This document shows positions 1 to 12,450 of a DNA stretch of 64,000 bases, piece after piece (within the stretch, counting starts at the first letter, position 1; every line of letters begins with the position of its first letter). The position numbers and the translations under genes are program-made. The DNA comes from Aquila chrysaetos chrysaetos (taxonomy: Eukaryota > Chordata > Aves > Accipitriformes > Accipitridae). The notes under the pieces are model-generated. The model was not told the DNA's origin, searched no databases, and saw only the letters and a program-made list of their open reading frames with translations. The stretch is from NCBI RefSeq assembly GCF_900496995.4, contig NC_044024.1:18230698-18294697 (forward strand). Reading direction: 5' to 3'.

Positions 1-2650
1 GGGTTTGTTGGTTGTTTTTTTCTGGCTCTGGCCTCACATTGCCACAGCCCAGGCACCCGCTGTGTCCCCCAGCCGCAGCGGTGGTGGCCGTGACCCCCCC
101 TTCTCCCTCAAGCATCCCCACCACGGGGTTAGTCATGGCCAAGGTTTTATTTTAGCCAGCTCGAACAGGGCTGCTGTACTTCTGCTTCCGTCTGGAAGGT
201 AGAAATATGGACATGGGTGTTAGTGTGTCCCAGCTCCTTCCTCCCACTTTTTTGGCCTGGGTCGATCGAGGCCGCTGGGCCAGGGCTGGCTTTCCAGCCG
301 GACTCGAGGCTGAGCCAGGGCTCCATCGTAAAGCCTGTGTTCCCTCATCTCCTCTTCAATATTTATGTCCGGACTGCAGAGGTTGGAAATACTTCCAATC
401 AATAAAATAGTTCGACAAAACCGATCAATAAAACATTCTAAAAAGCGGTGAAAGATGGAGGAGAGATCCGTCGGCTGTAAAGCACCGCTGCCGCACGCAG
501 CCTCTCCGGACAAGGAGCATGAATTGCTGGCGGCTTCCAAAATCCGCCTGGTCCTGTGGGGTGAGGAATAGGAGCGTTTAACGCCTCCAGTTGCTGGGAC
601 GGGGTGTGGAAGGCTGTAACGGCATCAGTGGGGCAGCCGGGCTCTCCTCTAAGAACCAAAACCATTGGCAAAACCTCTCGGTTGCGGGCCCAGAGCGACG
701 GCAGAGCCTGTGCAGAGCCTCACGGTCTCCGAATCGTCCCCGCACGCCTCGGCACCCTCCTGCCCGCGTGGGCTGGGGGCGATGCAGAGCTTGCTGGTGG
801 TGGTCTGGGGGTCCGGTCTGAGGGTTCGGTGCTGCTCGGACACGAGGGAGAGGGGCCGGAGTGGCAGCAGGGAGCGCGGCGCTGGTGCAGCTGGGGTCTC
901 TGTACCTGGGGACGGGCAGCAAAGCCAGCCCGACGCTGTACCGAGACATCACCTGGGTTATCCGCAGCGCTCACGGAAAAAGCGCAAAGCCATTCCTCGG
1001 GGTCTGGCTAACCTTTCCATCCATTTAATCCAGAGAAAGCGGCAAACGAAAACGCGAGGCCCCCAAGCAGGGAACGGCAGAGTGCTCTGCAGAGCTGCTG
1101 TTATTGCTGCCACCACCCACATTATTTTTCCTTTGTTTAATTAAAGCCCAGGAAATGTAAACTGTGACGGTTCTGCAAAGAGGAAGTGATACCACAGATC
1201 GTTTCCTTGGTAAAAGCAATTATTATGTGTTTGTATTTTCTGGTTTAGCCTGCAGCCGTAGGCGCGTAACCGAAGGGCACCGGCTGCCCTGGCACCCTGC
1301 TTGCCTGCCGGTCTTGCTGCTGGGTGCCTGGCCTTCGGGCGAAGGCGGGTGCGAGGTGCGTTGTGCTAAGGAACGGGCGGCGTGCTCTCGCCCAAAGTTT
1401 AAACCTCGTGACGCTAGCTGCTCTTAGAGGATGGAGAGAATTTAATTCAGCAGCTCAAAGCCTGGCGCCGTGCAAGCCGGGTCGAGAGCTGCGCGCGAGG
1501 CGGTGGAGGGGGGGAGCTGAGGACGCGGATTTGCAGACCCTGGACTGGCAAGTGTGGCAAGTGAAGTGTTTTACTTTACTGGCGAGTAAAACAACCAACC
1601 GAGCAACTGCTGCGCTGCACCCGAGATGGGTGCTGGGTGCACCACAGCGAGCAACAGCTTGGTTGTAGAGCCGCCGCGTCCTCAGCCGAGTTCCATGTGA
1701 GTTGTTCGTCTCGGTAATTACTGACTTTGGAGCGTAATTTCCACACGTCTCCTCATTGCTTCGACCCCTCTTCCTGCAACTGATTTACCCAGGGACCGAA
1801 TCTTGTCCAGAAAACCAGCTGGACTTTGTGAAAGACTCAGGACAGTGAGAAGAACTGGGGCCAGGCTCTCCCACCCCACCAAGCACCGGGTTAAGGTGTT
1901 GGGTGTGGGGCGGCTGCTGCCCTGGGCTGTCAGAGGTGGAGGGAACCTGCTTCTCTGCCTGCCTTTATTCCGTTTGATAGGACAAATAAAAGTTCACTCG
2001 GCTTCCTCCCCCTTCCCGTGGGGCTGTGCAGCATTTTGTGTGGCCCCGGGGAAGGGGGAAAAGCGGTCGGGGTTGCTTGGCCCCCTGACTCGACCTGGTG
2101 TGAATGGCTCCTTGCCTCCTGGTTTCAGGCCAGAGAAATGTTCGTTTCGTTAAAGCGGGCACGCTACTTGTAGAGAGTATCTTTTTTTTGAAGAGCTTTT
2201 CTTTTCCAAAATAAGAAAGAAAGAAAAAGTGGAAGAGGCAGACGGGGTGAGCAGTGGTGTTTACACATGGCCAAGTTTCACAAAACAGTATTTCAGAAAG
2301 GCAGGGAAGGGGGGAACACAGAAACACCCAGCTAAACTGGCACCTCTTTGCCGTAAGCCCATGCAGCGCATTTGGTTGAAATCCCCGCCAGCCTCTCCGT
2401 TAGCTCCTGGTGCCTGCGGGGACCCCCCAAACGCAGCATCTCCCGGGGTCTTGTGCCGGGATACCCAAGGTGCATCGTGCCGGGTGCCCTGTGCCGCTCA
2501 GACTCCAGCAAAGAACCTGGAGACGGCTGAACTGGAACCAGCCTTTTCCCTGGGAATCACTAAAGCCTCTAGGCAGCGGGAGTGCCTCGCCTCGCTTAGG
2601 GTTCCCACTGGATTAAAGCTCCTGGTGTTAGATATATGTATTTATATTAC
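1..2650. other. CpG-rich left edge, no gene identified
   Basis: G+C- and CpG-rich DNA, densest at about 640-990 and 1255-1520. Overlapping open frames on both strands reflect the base composition rather than coding. No conserved protein is seen in any frame. AATAAA motifs at 400-405 and 427-432 stand close together but without a convincing GT-rich follow-up. It might be a regulatory CpG island or the end of a neighbouring gene off the window. Confidence 0.4.
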
Positions 2651-3238
2651 CGTTGCAGAGCTAACAGTGCTCAGCTCTATGGGAGCGTTGTAAATATGAG
2701 CCTTTCCCTGTCACCTGCACTCGTCTTGATTTTAGAGCACTCGGTGGTACCTGGAGTATTTAACAGCGCTCCGGCTCTGACTAATGGTTACAGATGCACA
2801 TAAGATAGAAAGATTAGCGGCTCAGCTGTCTGATTAATATGTAAATGTACCCAGTTATGTGTGAGTGCTCTTAATGAAGTAACTCACACTTCTGCCTCCA
2901 TATATCAAAGGTGATTGATGGAAAAAGCACTTTAGGTGCCTGCTGGAAAGCGTAAAAGTTGTTTTTGTCTGTATCTCTCCTTCAAAAAAAATCTGTAGAC
3001 CTAGGGCTGAGATTTCCTAAGGGAGAAAAAACAACCCAGTCTGAGTTTAATCTAAACTAATCCAAATTGTTGGCCACGCTCCTGCAATATCTGTAAATTC
3101 TCAGATAGGGATAATCCATCAGGATCTTGTATAACAATCCACATGGTATCTTAAATAAACCTTCTCTTTGGCTGTAGCTTGCAGCTGACACCTACTGTAA
3201 ATTATTTGATCATACTTTATATGAAGGGCTGTAGGCTG

Positions 3239-3720
3239 AAACGACCGTTGTGGTGAAGGCGGGAGGCCCCAGCCCAGCGGAAGATGTTCCTGCGCTGCTG
3301 CTTCCAGCCCGCTCGCATCCGCGCGGCTCGAGAAAATCAAATAAAAGTCGCGAGGCGTCGATGCGTTTGTGCAACGCAAAGGGCTTCCCAGCTGGGGAAG
3401 AAATGCCGCCCGGGAGCTCCGACCTGCAGCCCAGGGGGACGACGGCTGCGCCCAGGGCAGGGGCTGGCACCCTCGGTGTGTGCCCCGTCCCCTGGCCCAG
3501 AACCTCCCAGTGTCTCCAGTGGGTGAAGCTGGCAGCTCCGTGACGTGCCTTTTCCTGGTGGGGAGGACAGCCCTGGAAACACACCCCGAGAACACCACCG
3601 TGAGTCACATCACGCTTTCATCCTGCCCCTAAAAACCGCTGTGTATGTTTCAAGATCACTCTCTGCAAAATAAAGACCATTACGCTGAAACTGGTTGCGG
3701 GGCGGGGAGGAGGGGGGGGA
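3239..3720. promoter_or_regulatory. CpG patch with GC box / G-quadruplex motif
   Basis: A CpG-rich patch (3290-3560) is followed at 3699-3719 by a G-rich tract holding GGGGCGGGGAGG, a consensus Sp1-type GC box, and enough G runs for a + strand quadruplex. No transcript can be tied to it. Function is unproven. Confidence 0.3.
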
Positions 3721-6700
3721 AGTTTTGCAGTGGTAGTAAAATTTGGTGCGATGCTGCAAGCTAAGCACTGCATAATGTCTGCTCCCCGGGACGGGAGCTG
3801 TAAAGCGCTCAATTGCTGCAAGATCTCACACGGATAAAATGCACTACAGCGCGTGGCTGTCAAAGGAGTTTAAAATATTCAAATCCTGTTATAGCTCTCC
3901 TTTGCTTCATCCTTCTTGCTCCCGCCGGAATTTCAGGGGCTAGGAGCACATATCATTTTCACCTCCTCTCCAGGCTGGGGGGACTTGCAGCCTGTCCCCC
4001 CCATCAAAGCCGGGCTGGTTGGGAGCCCAGTTCGGTAACCCTGGCCCAAAAGCTCTCCCTACAACGCTTCTCGCGTTGCTGTCTCCTTGTCGTGGTGCCT
4101 CGTAGCTTGCTGAGGCTATAATTGCTCTGTCCAAAATTTTCCATGCCCTTAGCCAGTTTTTTTTTTGGTGTTGGTTTTAAATAGTCAGACCTTTTCTAAG
4201 AGCAGGGATTGGAGCGGCGTGAAGTTCCCTTATTAAAAATATCTGCTGACGTTCTCTCTGTAAGCAGAAACGTCGTCTTGGTCGGTGCACGGAGGAAGAG
4301 GGAGTGACAAGGCAGAAAGGTGGCCGGTCTTGATGCTGCCAGCAGCAACACAAATCACTGCCACACACACGCACCATACTCAGGGCTGGTTTCAGCTCCG
4401 GAGAGGAGGATTCGGGACACAACTCCCCTTGTGTTGGCTTGCACGAGAGCCCTGCGGTGGGTGTGAGGGCAGCAGGGTGACCGGCGGCTCCAGCCAGGGC
4501 AGCTCGGTGCCGGCGGGTGCCAGCCCCTGACCACCATTTAGACGTTTCTCCATAATGTCATTGCTGGCTCTGAAGGTTTTTTTCTACCATCAGCTTTACC
4601 GGCAAGCATTCTCACAGTTTTTTTCCCCTAAATGCGGCAACCTGGATGCACACTCTGGCATTTTAAGTGTTTCTTTTTATTTTCTTCCAGTTCCTCTGAT
4701 GCAGGACAATCAGCTCCTTGTAAGCACTGGCATAGATAATGGTTTATTGTATTCTGGATGACAGATTGGTTTAAGATAATCATTAGGCTGATGTTTAAAG
4801 CTTTCAATGCAAATCAATGCAATTAAACATGAAATAATACTTCATAATTCATACAGAGAATGATCTTTGTCTGCAGCTAATGTTTCAGAAGAAAATGTTG
4901 TATGAGAACAGTTCAGTCCCTGTTACACCAGTGTCCAGCTAATGGGTGCTGAACTGGGACTGTAATGCTGTTGTTTCTCTCCCTTGATGTCTCATGGGTT
5001 TTCCCGGTCAATCTCTTTTGCTCACTGTTTCTGTAGTAAAATACAACTATTCCTGCAGTGCTCCCCAAGGCCTCCGTCGGGAGCCCCATCCTCCCTCGGA
5101 TGTGTTTTGCAGCGTTACGTGTGCGCTAATGCCCCCACTGTGGAAGGAGGGATGTCCCTGGCCAGCCTCGAAGGGGGAAAGCTGGTGGCACGGCCACCGT
5201 GTGAGAGGGTCCCCAGCACTGACCCGAAATGCTGAAGGGGCTGAGAGACCCTTCTCCTATTTCTCCATGACAGCAGAAAGAGTCGGCGGCTTCAGCATCT
5301 TGTTCCAGATTTCCATCATTCTGCTGTAAGTTCCCTGTGCTGCCTTCTCTTCCCACCCTTCCATGAAAGGTAGGTAGGAGAGCAAATCAATGGTCATTTG
5401 GGTTGTGTTACCTGCGAGCTGGTCTGTTCTTCAGCTGGAAGATATTTAAGGATGCACAAAGTGGAAAATAGTCAAAAAGCATTGATTTCCCAGACAGATT
5501 GGGTAAAAACACAGTGAAGGATACAGCCCTCCTTGGAAAGACTGAGGAGACGAGACTGGTCCATCACCCCCTCACACGATGAGCCAGTGTTTGTAACAGG
5601 TGTGAGACACCCAGAGTTGATTACCGGTTCTTGCCCAACATGATTCGGTTTCACTTCTCCCGTTTTTGGTGATGTCCCTCGCTGTCAGGCTCTGGGCTCC
5701 CCTGGCACGAGCGCTCGCCCGGCTCCCATCTAAACCACCGCAGTCAGCAGCAGGTTCACTGGGTTGGGAGGGGATGACCGTGGCTGGTGGGCTAAGGGTG
5801 TCCCAGAAGAACGGCAGTCTGGGTTCTGACTTTTATGTCAAAATTATTTATAGATTTTTACCCAATGACTATTTGGTGGTTTTGAAACAGAAATATTCTT
5901 AGTGTAGACTGAACTTTAGGAACTTCAGAAAAGTCGGTCACTCCTTTATTAAATGTTATTGTAGCTCGCAGACCTAATAAGTGTATATTTATATATACGC
6001 ATATAGAAATATGGATGTAGTATATTCACCTTGCTGTCATGTAACAGGTTACTCATGTATTAATAATTACTAACAGCACAGATCTTAGATCCTTCTGGGT
6101 GGATAGCGTCCAAAATTTCTGCAGTTTGATCCTGTCTTAAGGCTTCAAATACTTTGATCCTACATTACAAAAACAGGCTTAAAGTTGTTCAAGAGACATC
6201 CAGTATTTCAAAGCCAGGTTTCTTAATTTGACACTGCTTTAAAAGTTGACTGCTAAGCAGAGCCAGCCTCTGCGTCCCCTGCTAAGGGCCGGCGTTGTGG
6301 GTGTGCATCGCAAAGTCCTAAAGCGACTTCACGTTGAATTCAACTTCACTCTGTCATTGGCATTCAGCCCTTTACAGCCACATCTGGATCTTGTATGGTA
6401 GGTTTTTTTTTTTTTCTTTTTCAATTCTAAACCAATTTAAAGCTTTTTAATGGCAGTAAGTGTACACCTGATCTGCCATTTTCAAGCTGCAATTTATGTT
6501 GTCTCGCAGCAGCATTAATTCCGGCACCTGAGGCGGGAGAAGGGCTTACCGCCGTCAGACTGATGAACAGGAATGGATCCGTGCTATTTAATTAGGAGGA
6601 GCAGCCGCTTCCCACAGAGCCGCTCGCACATTGCCAGGAGGCAGCCCGAGCGCCAGCCGCCCTGCGAGGTCCCGGTCTCCCACCCACCCACAGTGGGTGA

Positions 6701-9700
6701 AAATCCTTCTGAGTGGGGAGAACAGCCTGGCACAGGGCTCCCGGCCCCTCACCGAGGCTCCTCTGGTGCCTCCCGAGGGACAAATTTGTCAGATCAACCT
6801 CTAGGCACAAACCCCCTGATTTTTGAACTGAGGTTCGGCTTGAGCGCAGTTGTGTTCTGCGGACCCTAAAGATAACATATAGCACTGAGTAGAGTAAAAA
6901 AAAACCAAACCACCCATATTTTCCTTCCTGTAGGAGAGCATTGCTGGTTTTCATGCTTCAAATAGGTCTGGGCTTGAGGAAGACTTTTTGGCAGTCCTGG
7001 TGAGACCTGCTTGCTCCAAACCACCTGAGACAGCAAAGTTGTCGCTGTAGGAGGGACATTGGCTGACTATAAACTGTCCATATTTTCCAAAACCAGTGAA
7101 AAATTGTCAAGGAAGAACGTATACTGGCAATGGTCTTTGATCTATTTTTCAAGGGCAGAAATGAAACCCTACGTCTTATGACACAGACATAAACCATCGG
7201 GGAACTTGTACCTGTCAGAAGAGGTACAGTGCAGGATATTTTCCTTTTCCGCTCTCTTCGTCCCTGGCCTTGTATGTGGGACAAAAGCTTCTCATCAGAT
7301 TCTGTGAGACTCCAAGGGAAGGGAAAAAAAAGACTAGGAAAAAGGCAGATAAAACTGGAAGCAGCAGGACGTGATGGCTATATTTGCATATCATTTTGCA
7401 TTTGTGAGAACAGTAATAACCCACTTATAGAAGGATGACATCAAGGTCTACCCTATCAGCAAATCAGTTTCAAGACACTTCATTTTTTTTCCAAAATAAG
7501 TTCTCTGCAGTTATTTTCCTTTATAATCTAGGTCTATCCGATCTACTTACTGGGCTTTATGGACCGAAATTTAGCCTAGCTTTGTTTTATCTGTCATGCC
7601 AAAAGCCAGATAAATAAACATAGCCTTATTAAGTGGGACTGGAAACTGCAGGGTTAAGGGATAATGATCCAAAATGTGCCTGAACCAGGGATGCAGGCAG
7701 CGGTCAGACACAGGCAGCTTCGCGGGGTGGGTCCAGTCTTTAATCGCCCGGCTTAACTGCACGCATTGCCAGCGAGCCCCCGCCACTGGGAGAAACCAGT
7801 CCCCGACCCCTTCTCTTGAAACATTTCCTTGTCTAATTCTGGCTCCAAAACTCTTCTATATTCAAGAAAAATGGGTTTTCCTTTCATATGGGAAGGAAAG
7901 TGATACAAGCAGAGCTCAGTAATTTTCAGAATATATTGGGAAGAAAAGGCATTTATTTGGTTAGGTACCAGCTAAACTCTGCAGAAAAGCCATTGATAAC
8001 GCAGAAAAGGCCCTCGATCCGTGCAGAAACATTCAATAACTGTGTCGTGGTTGGGGAAAACAAGTTTCAGCTGCGGTCATACCGCGGGATGGAGAGTCCC
8101 ACAGCGACCTGGTGCGTGCAGCACAGCACGGGCCACCACTGCACGCTCTGCACCAGTGGGTCCAGGGGACTGGTCACCGGTACCGGCCCCGCAGCTCTCT
8201 GAACTGGTCGTAGCGATTTCCAGTGGCGCTTGGGTCGTCACGGTTGGGCGGCAATGAAAGCTATCTGCTGCTGTGCCAGGATTTGAAAACCAGCTGGGGA
8301 CAGCCCAGCTTGACACCAGTCCTAGACAAACATGTAACAGCGCGTGCAAGGGTATGACTAATGAAGGATGGAGAGTTATTCCATCACTGTAGGGTTACAG
8401 AAAAGAACTTGATATCTTTTTAATGAGATTGCAAATTAGACTGCTAAAGGTAATAATGTTGTTGTAATTTACAGAGAAATTTGATTCTTCAAAGCTATTG
8501 ATTAAGGAATTAGAATTATATAAAATTAATATAGTACATACTGAGTGAATTTCAAGCCAGCGGATTTACAAGCCTCACAACACAGCTGCAAACAGGGGAG
8601 CGAGCAAGCTTGTGTCCACTCAGCTCTGGTGGGGCTCAGGTCTTGCTCTTTCACGATTTAACATCCCTGTCAGTGGTTTTGGGGAGAAAACAGAACATTC
8701 AGAGATGACATTAAACCAGAAGACAGGTGAAGAATGAAGTAGTAAGTCACCGAGGCTGAGCGTTTGGGCTTTGTCGCTTGGCACGAATAAACAGTGTTTG
8801 TTTTTTAATAAGGTCAAACATCAAGTCCTGCATCCTGGAAGCCAGGAGCCAGGCTGTGTTCGCAGGGCAGGGATTTCTGCCCAGACAAGCGGGGAGCCAG
8901 GCAACGGCTGCGAGTTTATGGTGAATGAAAGCTCCTCATCCAGCGCTGCAGCCTAAAGGTATAAGTATTTTGGTGGGATAAAGAGGGTAATTGCAGCACT
9001 GGGAAGGAGACGCTGTTGTTCCTGTGTTGGATGACACGTGAATATTTCCAAAACACGTGTCCAGATGAGCTTTGTGTCTCTGAAGCCCCGCGTTGGAGCA
9101 AGTTGCTCACTCCCACTTCCTCGCTGTGGCTTTGTGTGCTCTGGACACACCGATGAGTGCAGAGGCAGGGGAAAGCAGAGGGATCGAGGCGATATGTTTT
9201 GCATTTCCCCTTTGCTGTGGCCTTTTGCTCCTCCGTGGTTGCTTGGTGAGGGCCAGCTGCAGCCTTCAAGCATTAGAAATATTTAAAAATCATCCACTTT
9301 GCTCAGGGGAAAGGTGGCATAGCAAGCTGCCACGTTCCCTGAGAGATCAATAACACCCTGCAGGAAGCTAAATCGTCCTTTATTAATCTGATGAATTAGC
9401 CTGATACAGGGAGAAGGAGATCAACAGCATGGAAAGTAAATGCATGCCCTGAAGCAAAGCTTGTCAGCTATGGAAATAGAAATGTCTTTCCTTTTATCCA
9501 TAACAAATAATCTTGAAAGTTAGGCTAGGAGACCAAAGTGACTTCTGAGGTTTATCAGTGCTACGTGGATAGAGAAACTCACTTCCCTCTTTGAAAAACA
9601 ATTACGCAGAGACAAGCAGTTTCCCCGCTGTGCTGCTGGATTAGAAAGCTTGAGTATCTTCCTCCTTACACTTTAAGAGGGCCTGATTCAGCAAAGTACT

Positions 9701-12150
9701 TGTGTACATGTTTCAGCATCGGAGTCATTCAAGGGAGCTCAGCTTTAGCCTTGCAGAATCAGGATCCTGGAAAAAGGCGAAATGAAATGGCATCAGATTT
9801 CCATCATGTATTGAAGAGGGCAAAAATGAGTTTTCATAATAAGGAACAAAAAGCAGCGCCTCTGAGCAGCTACGCTGGAGGGGCAGCCCTGGCCCTGGGT
9901 TTTTCCCCTGCCTTCATGGGAACAAGCTGCACACCACCAAGAATTGTTGTGGCTTTCTCTCTGAAAATAGCATGATTAAGCCATTCCTTATAAAATGTGG
10001 TCAGCTTTTCGAAAGTCTCTGTACTGCCTGCAGTTGCATTGATTTGACCAAATCAGGGCTGGCTATTTGGGGATTTTCGAAGGAAAACATTCAGTGTGCC
10101 AGCGTGGAGAGACTCCTGCTGCGACTCCTGCCCCAGTTTTCTTTTTCTTTCAGGAGCGTGGCGCAGCATCGCCCAACCGTGCTCTGCCTGGGCCAGAGCA
10201 ACCCAAACCCAGCAGCTCTGCAGCAAGGAGCTGGGGCAGGTTCTTGTGGCTGAAGGAGAGTTTTGCTTCCTGCAGCTGCTGCATCAGCTTTGCAGCACTT
10301 GCAGGAGCTTTTGCACACCTGCTGATTTCCTAGTAAAATAAGCATAAATCTCTCATGCCAGAACCAGGATGACTGAGCTGTCAACTCTGACATCATTTAG
10401 TGTTTTCATAAGAATAAGATTTTCAATTTTTATTTAAAAAGTCAAAGTTTCTAGCTTAAACTGTCAGAAAACGCTTGAAAAAATTTAAGTCAGATTTAAG
10501 ATTTGAGGTCATGTCAGAATTTGAAAATGGTTGGACATGGCAACCCGCATTGATAGTAATTGCTTTAAAACTGCCATTTGAGGGATTTTTGAAGGTGTGC
10601 TAAAGTTGCCCTGGAAGACCTTCAGGCGGAGAGAAGTGCATGGATTTTGGTGTATTCTCCTTGGAGAGTTAAGGGCTGCATTTTCCCCACTGAACTCCGA
10701 GCCTGAGTTGGACCGAAATATTGGGGTCTCCAATTCAGCCTTTCCAACTTACTTTTATTTTTTATCTGATAGAAGATACAACTACACAAATAGTCCCTTA
10801 CAGTCATTGGGTTTCTGCAAGCCACAAGGTATTACCAAATAGAAAGAGGGGGATTCTGCAGGTGCAAAACCCAATACAAATGATGAACTACCTCCAGTGT
10901 CAACGCTTTGCTCGTTTCCCATCCCTATGGGCAACTGTGATTTTTTTGAACTGTTAATCTACAGCACTGAATAAAGTTAGGTAAATCTGGTGCAATGAGG
11001 AAGGCTTTTAAGCTGTGATAGGTGTATCATGGTCCTCTCCCATTCTGTGAAATTGCTTTATAGCCAGGCCATAATCGCAATGACAGACATGCTTGATTGA
11101 GTTTTGTCTCTCTGTTAATCTATGGTGTCATTTGCAGGTGAAAATGAAGAGCTGTGTGTATCTGTGAAACCGGGGATGCACTGAAAAATTATCCTTTTAA
11201 TACTGAGCATGGAGATTCCCCTGTGTTATTATAGGAGTGCGTTTTAGGATCAGAGTCTTTGGAAGCTTCTCATTATAACTGTGATTTATTTTTTAGTGGT
11301 TTTCCCCCATAAAGTAATATTAGAGATTAAGGAGCATATATTTCAGGTGATAGTGAAAAACTGAAGATTAAGGCAAGGTACTGAGAACGCGAGTCCATGA
11401 GAGATGGTAAAGATGACTCATTTCTCTAATGCACGGGGTGAAAGCTCAACTGAAAGGGTGAACAGATGAGAGGCAGAGCACAAGTGGTGTTTTATTGTCA
11501 GATCCTGAAAAATGTCATTTCAGACTGTCAGGGGAATTCTGCCTGGGCTTTCCCATTATAAGGGCAATTTGTTGTATGTGAAAGAAACCGATGACTAGGG
11601 GACGGGTGGCTTTTCACGGCGGGACGAGGAGGAGAGCAACACTTTCCAGGCAGGGTCTGACTTGCAATAGCATGTACCAAAGGAGCCGGGGAGGCTAACT
11701 GTGTCCTTTGCTGGTGAGGATGAGCCAAGGAGAGGTATGACAAAGTGGGGAAAGGTTATCTCGAGTCTACACCAGTGGAAGGGCTTGGTGGGACTCAGCG
11801 GGTCCTGGAGCAGCGCGTGAGGTTAAATCCACCCCTTGCAGCACTGGAAGGGTTTTTTTCCCCTCGGTTTTGCACAAGGGGATGTCTGCACGCTGCTGCC
11901 GGAGCCTTGTGCAGCTGCAGTCATCCTGTGCAGCCCTGGAGGGTTCACGTTGCCTCTGTGAAATGGAGATAACAGCCCTTCTTATCTACAAGGCTCGTCT
12001 CAGATATCAAGATGATTAAGCACACGCATTTGTAAAATGTGCCCCAGCACCTCTTATCATTGATGACAAGGATGACTGGGAGCAATGAGTCAAAGTGAAA
12101 AGTCAAAATACAAGGTGAGGCAGTGATGAGACAGCGACTCCCCAGGCACC
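3721..12150. other. Intergenic DNA, no gene seen
   Basis: Mixed AT-rich DNA with small GC-rich patches (for example 5050-5230, 6530-6760 and 8090-8200). No frame shows a recognisable domain, and no transposon, tRNA or microsatellite of note was found. AT-rich stretches such as 8400-8560 could hold conserved non-coding elements, which cannot be judged from one sequence. Confidence 0.6.
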
Positions 12151-12450
12151 GAGCCCTCTGCTGTGGTTCTTGCTGCCCGGGGGGGCTGTTCCCCACCCTG
12201 AAGGAGGGATCCTGCCAACAACCAGGTAGCCCCGGTCCCAGATGGGGCAAAGGGGTTGTGGGTGCTTCTTGCCTAATTGTGACCGTAGGAGTTCACCCCC
12301 TCACCTGAGAAGGGGCGTCCCCCCGCCGCGGTGTTCCGTACGGAGCAGGCGTCGGGAGGTCGAGGTGGGGAGGGGGTCGCTGGAGGCGGCTCTGCCCTTC
12401 TTGGGTGGACCCAGTCCGATTTTCCCCTCTCGCTTTGAGAAGGAAGAGGA
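12151..12450. other. GC-rich patch in intergenic DNA
   Basis: Short CpG-containing stretch (GGGGGGGCTG near 12180; CCCCCCGCCGCGGTGTTCCG near 12320) in otherwise AT-leaning DNA. Frames here on both strands are composition artefacts. Confidence 0.4.

Noticed and set aside
400-432. Two AATAAA motifs near the left edge as the end of a neighbouring gene
   Set aside because: No GT-rich downstream element follows, and no coding exon or recognisable UTR precedes them in the window.
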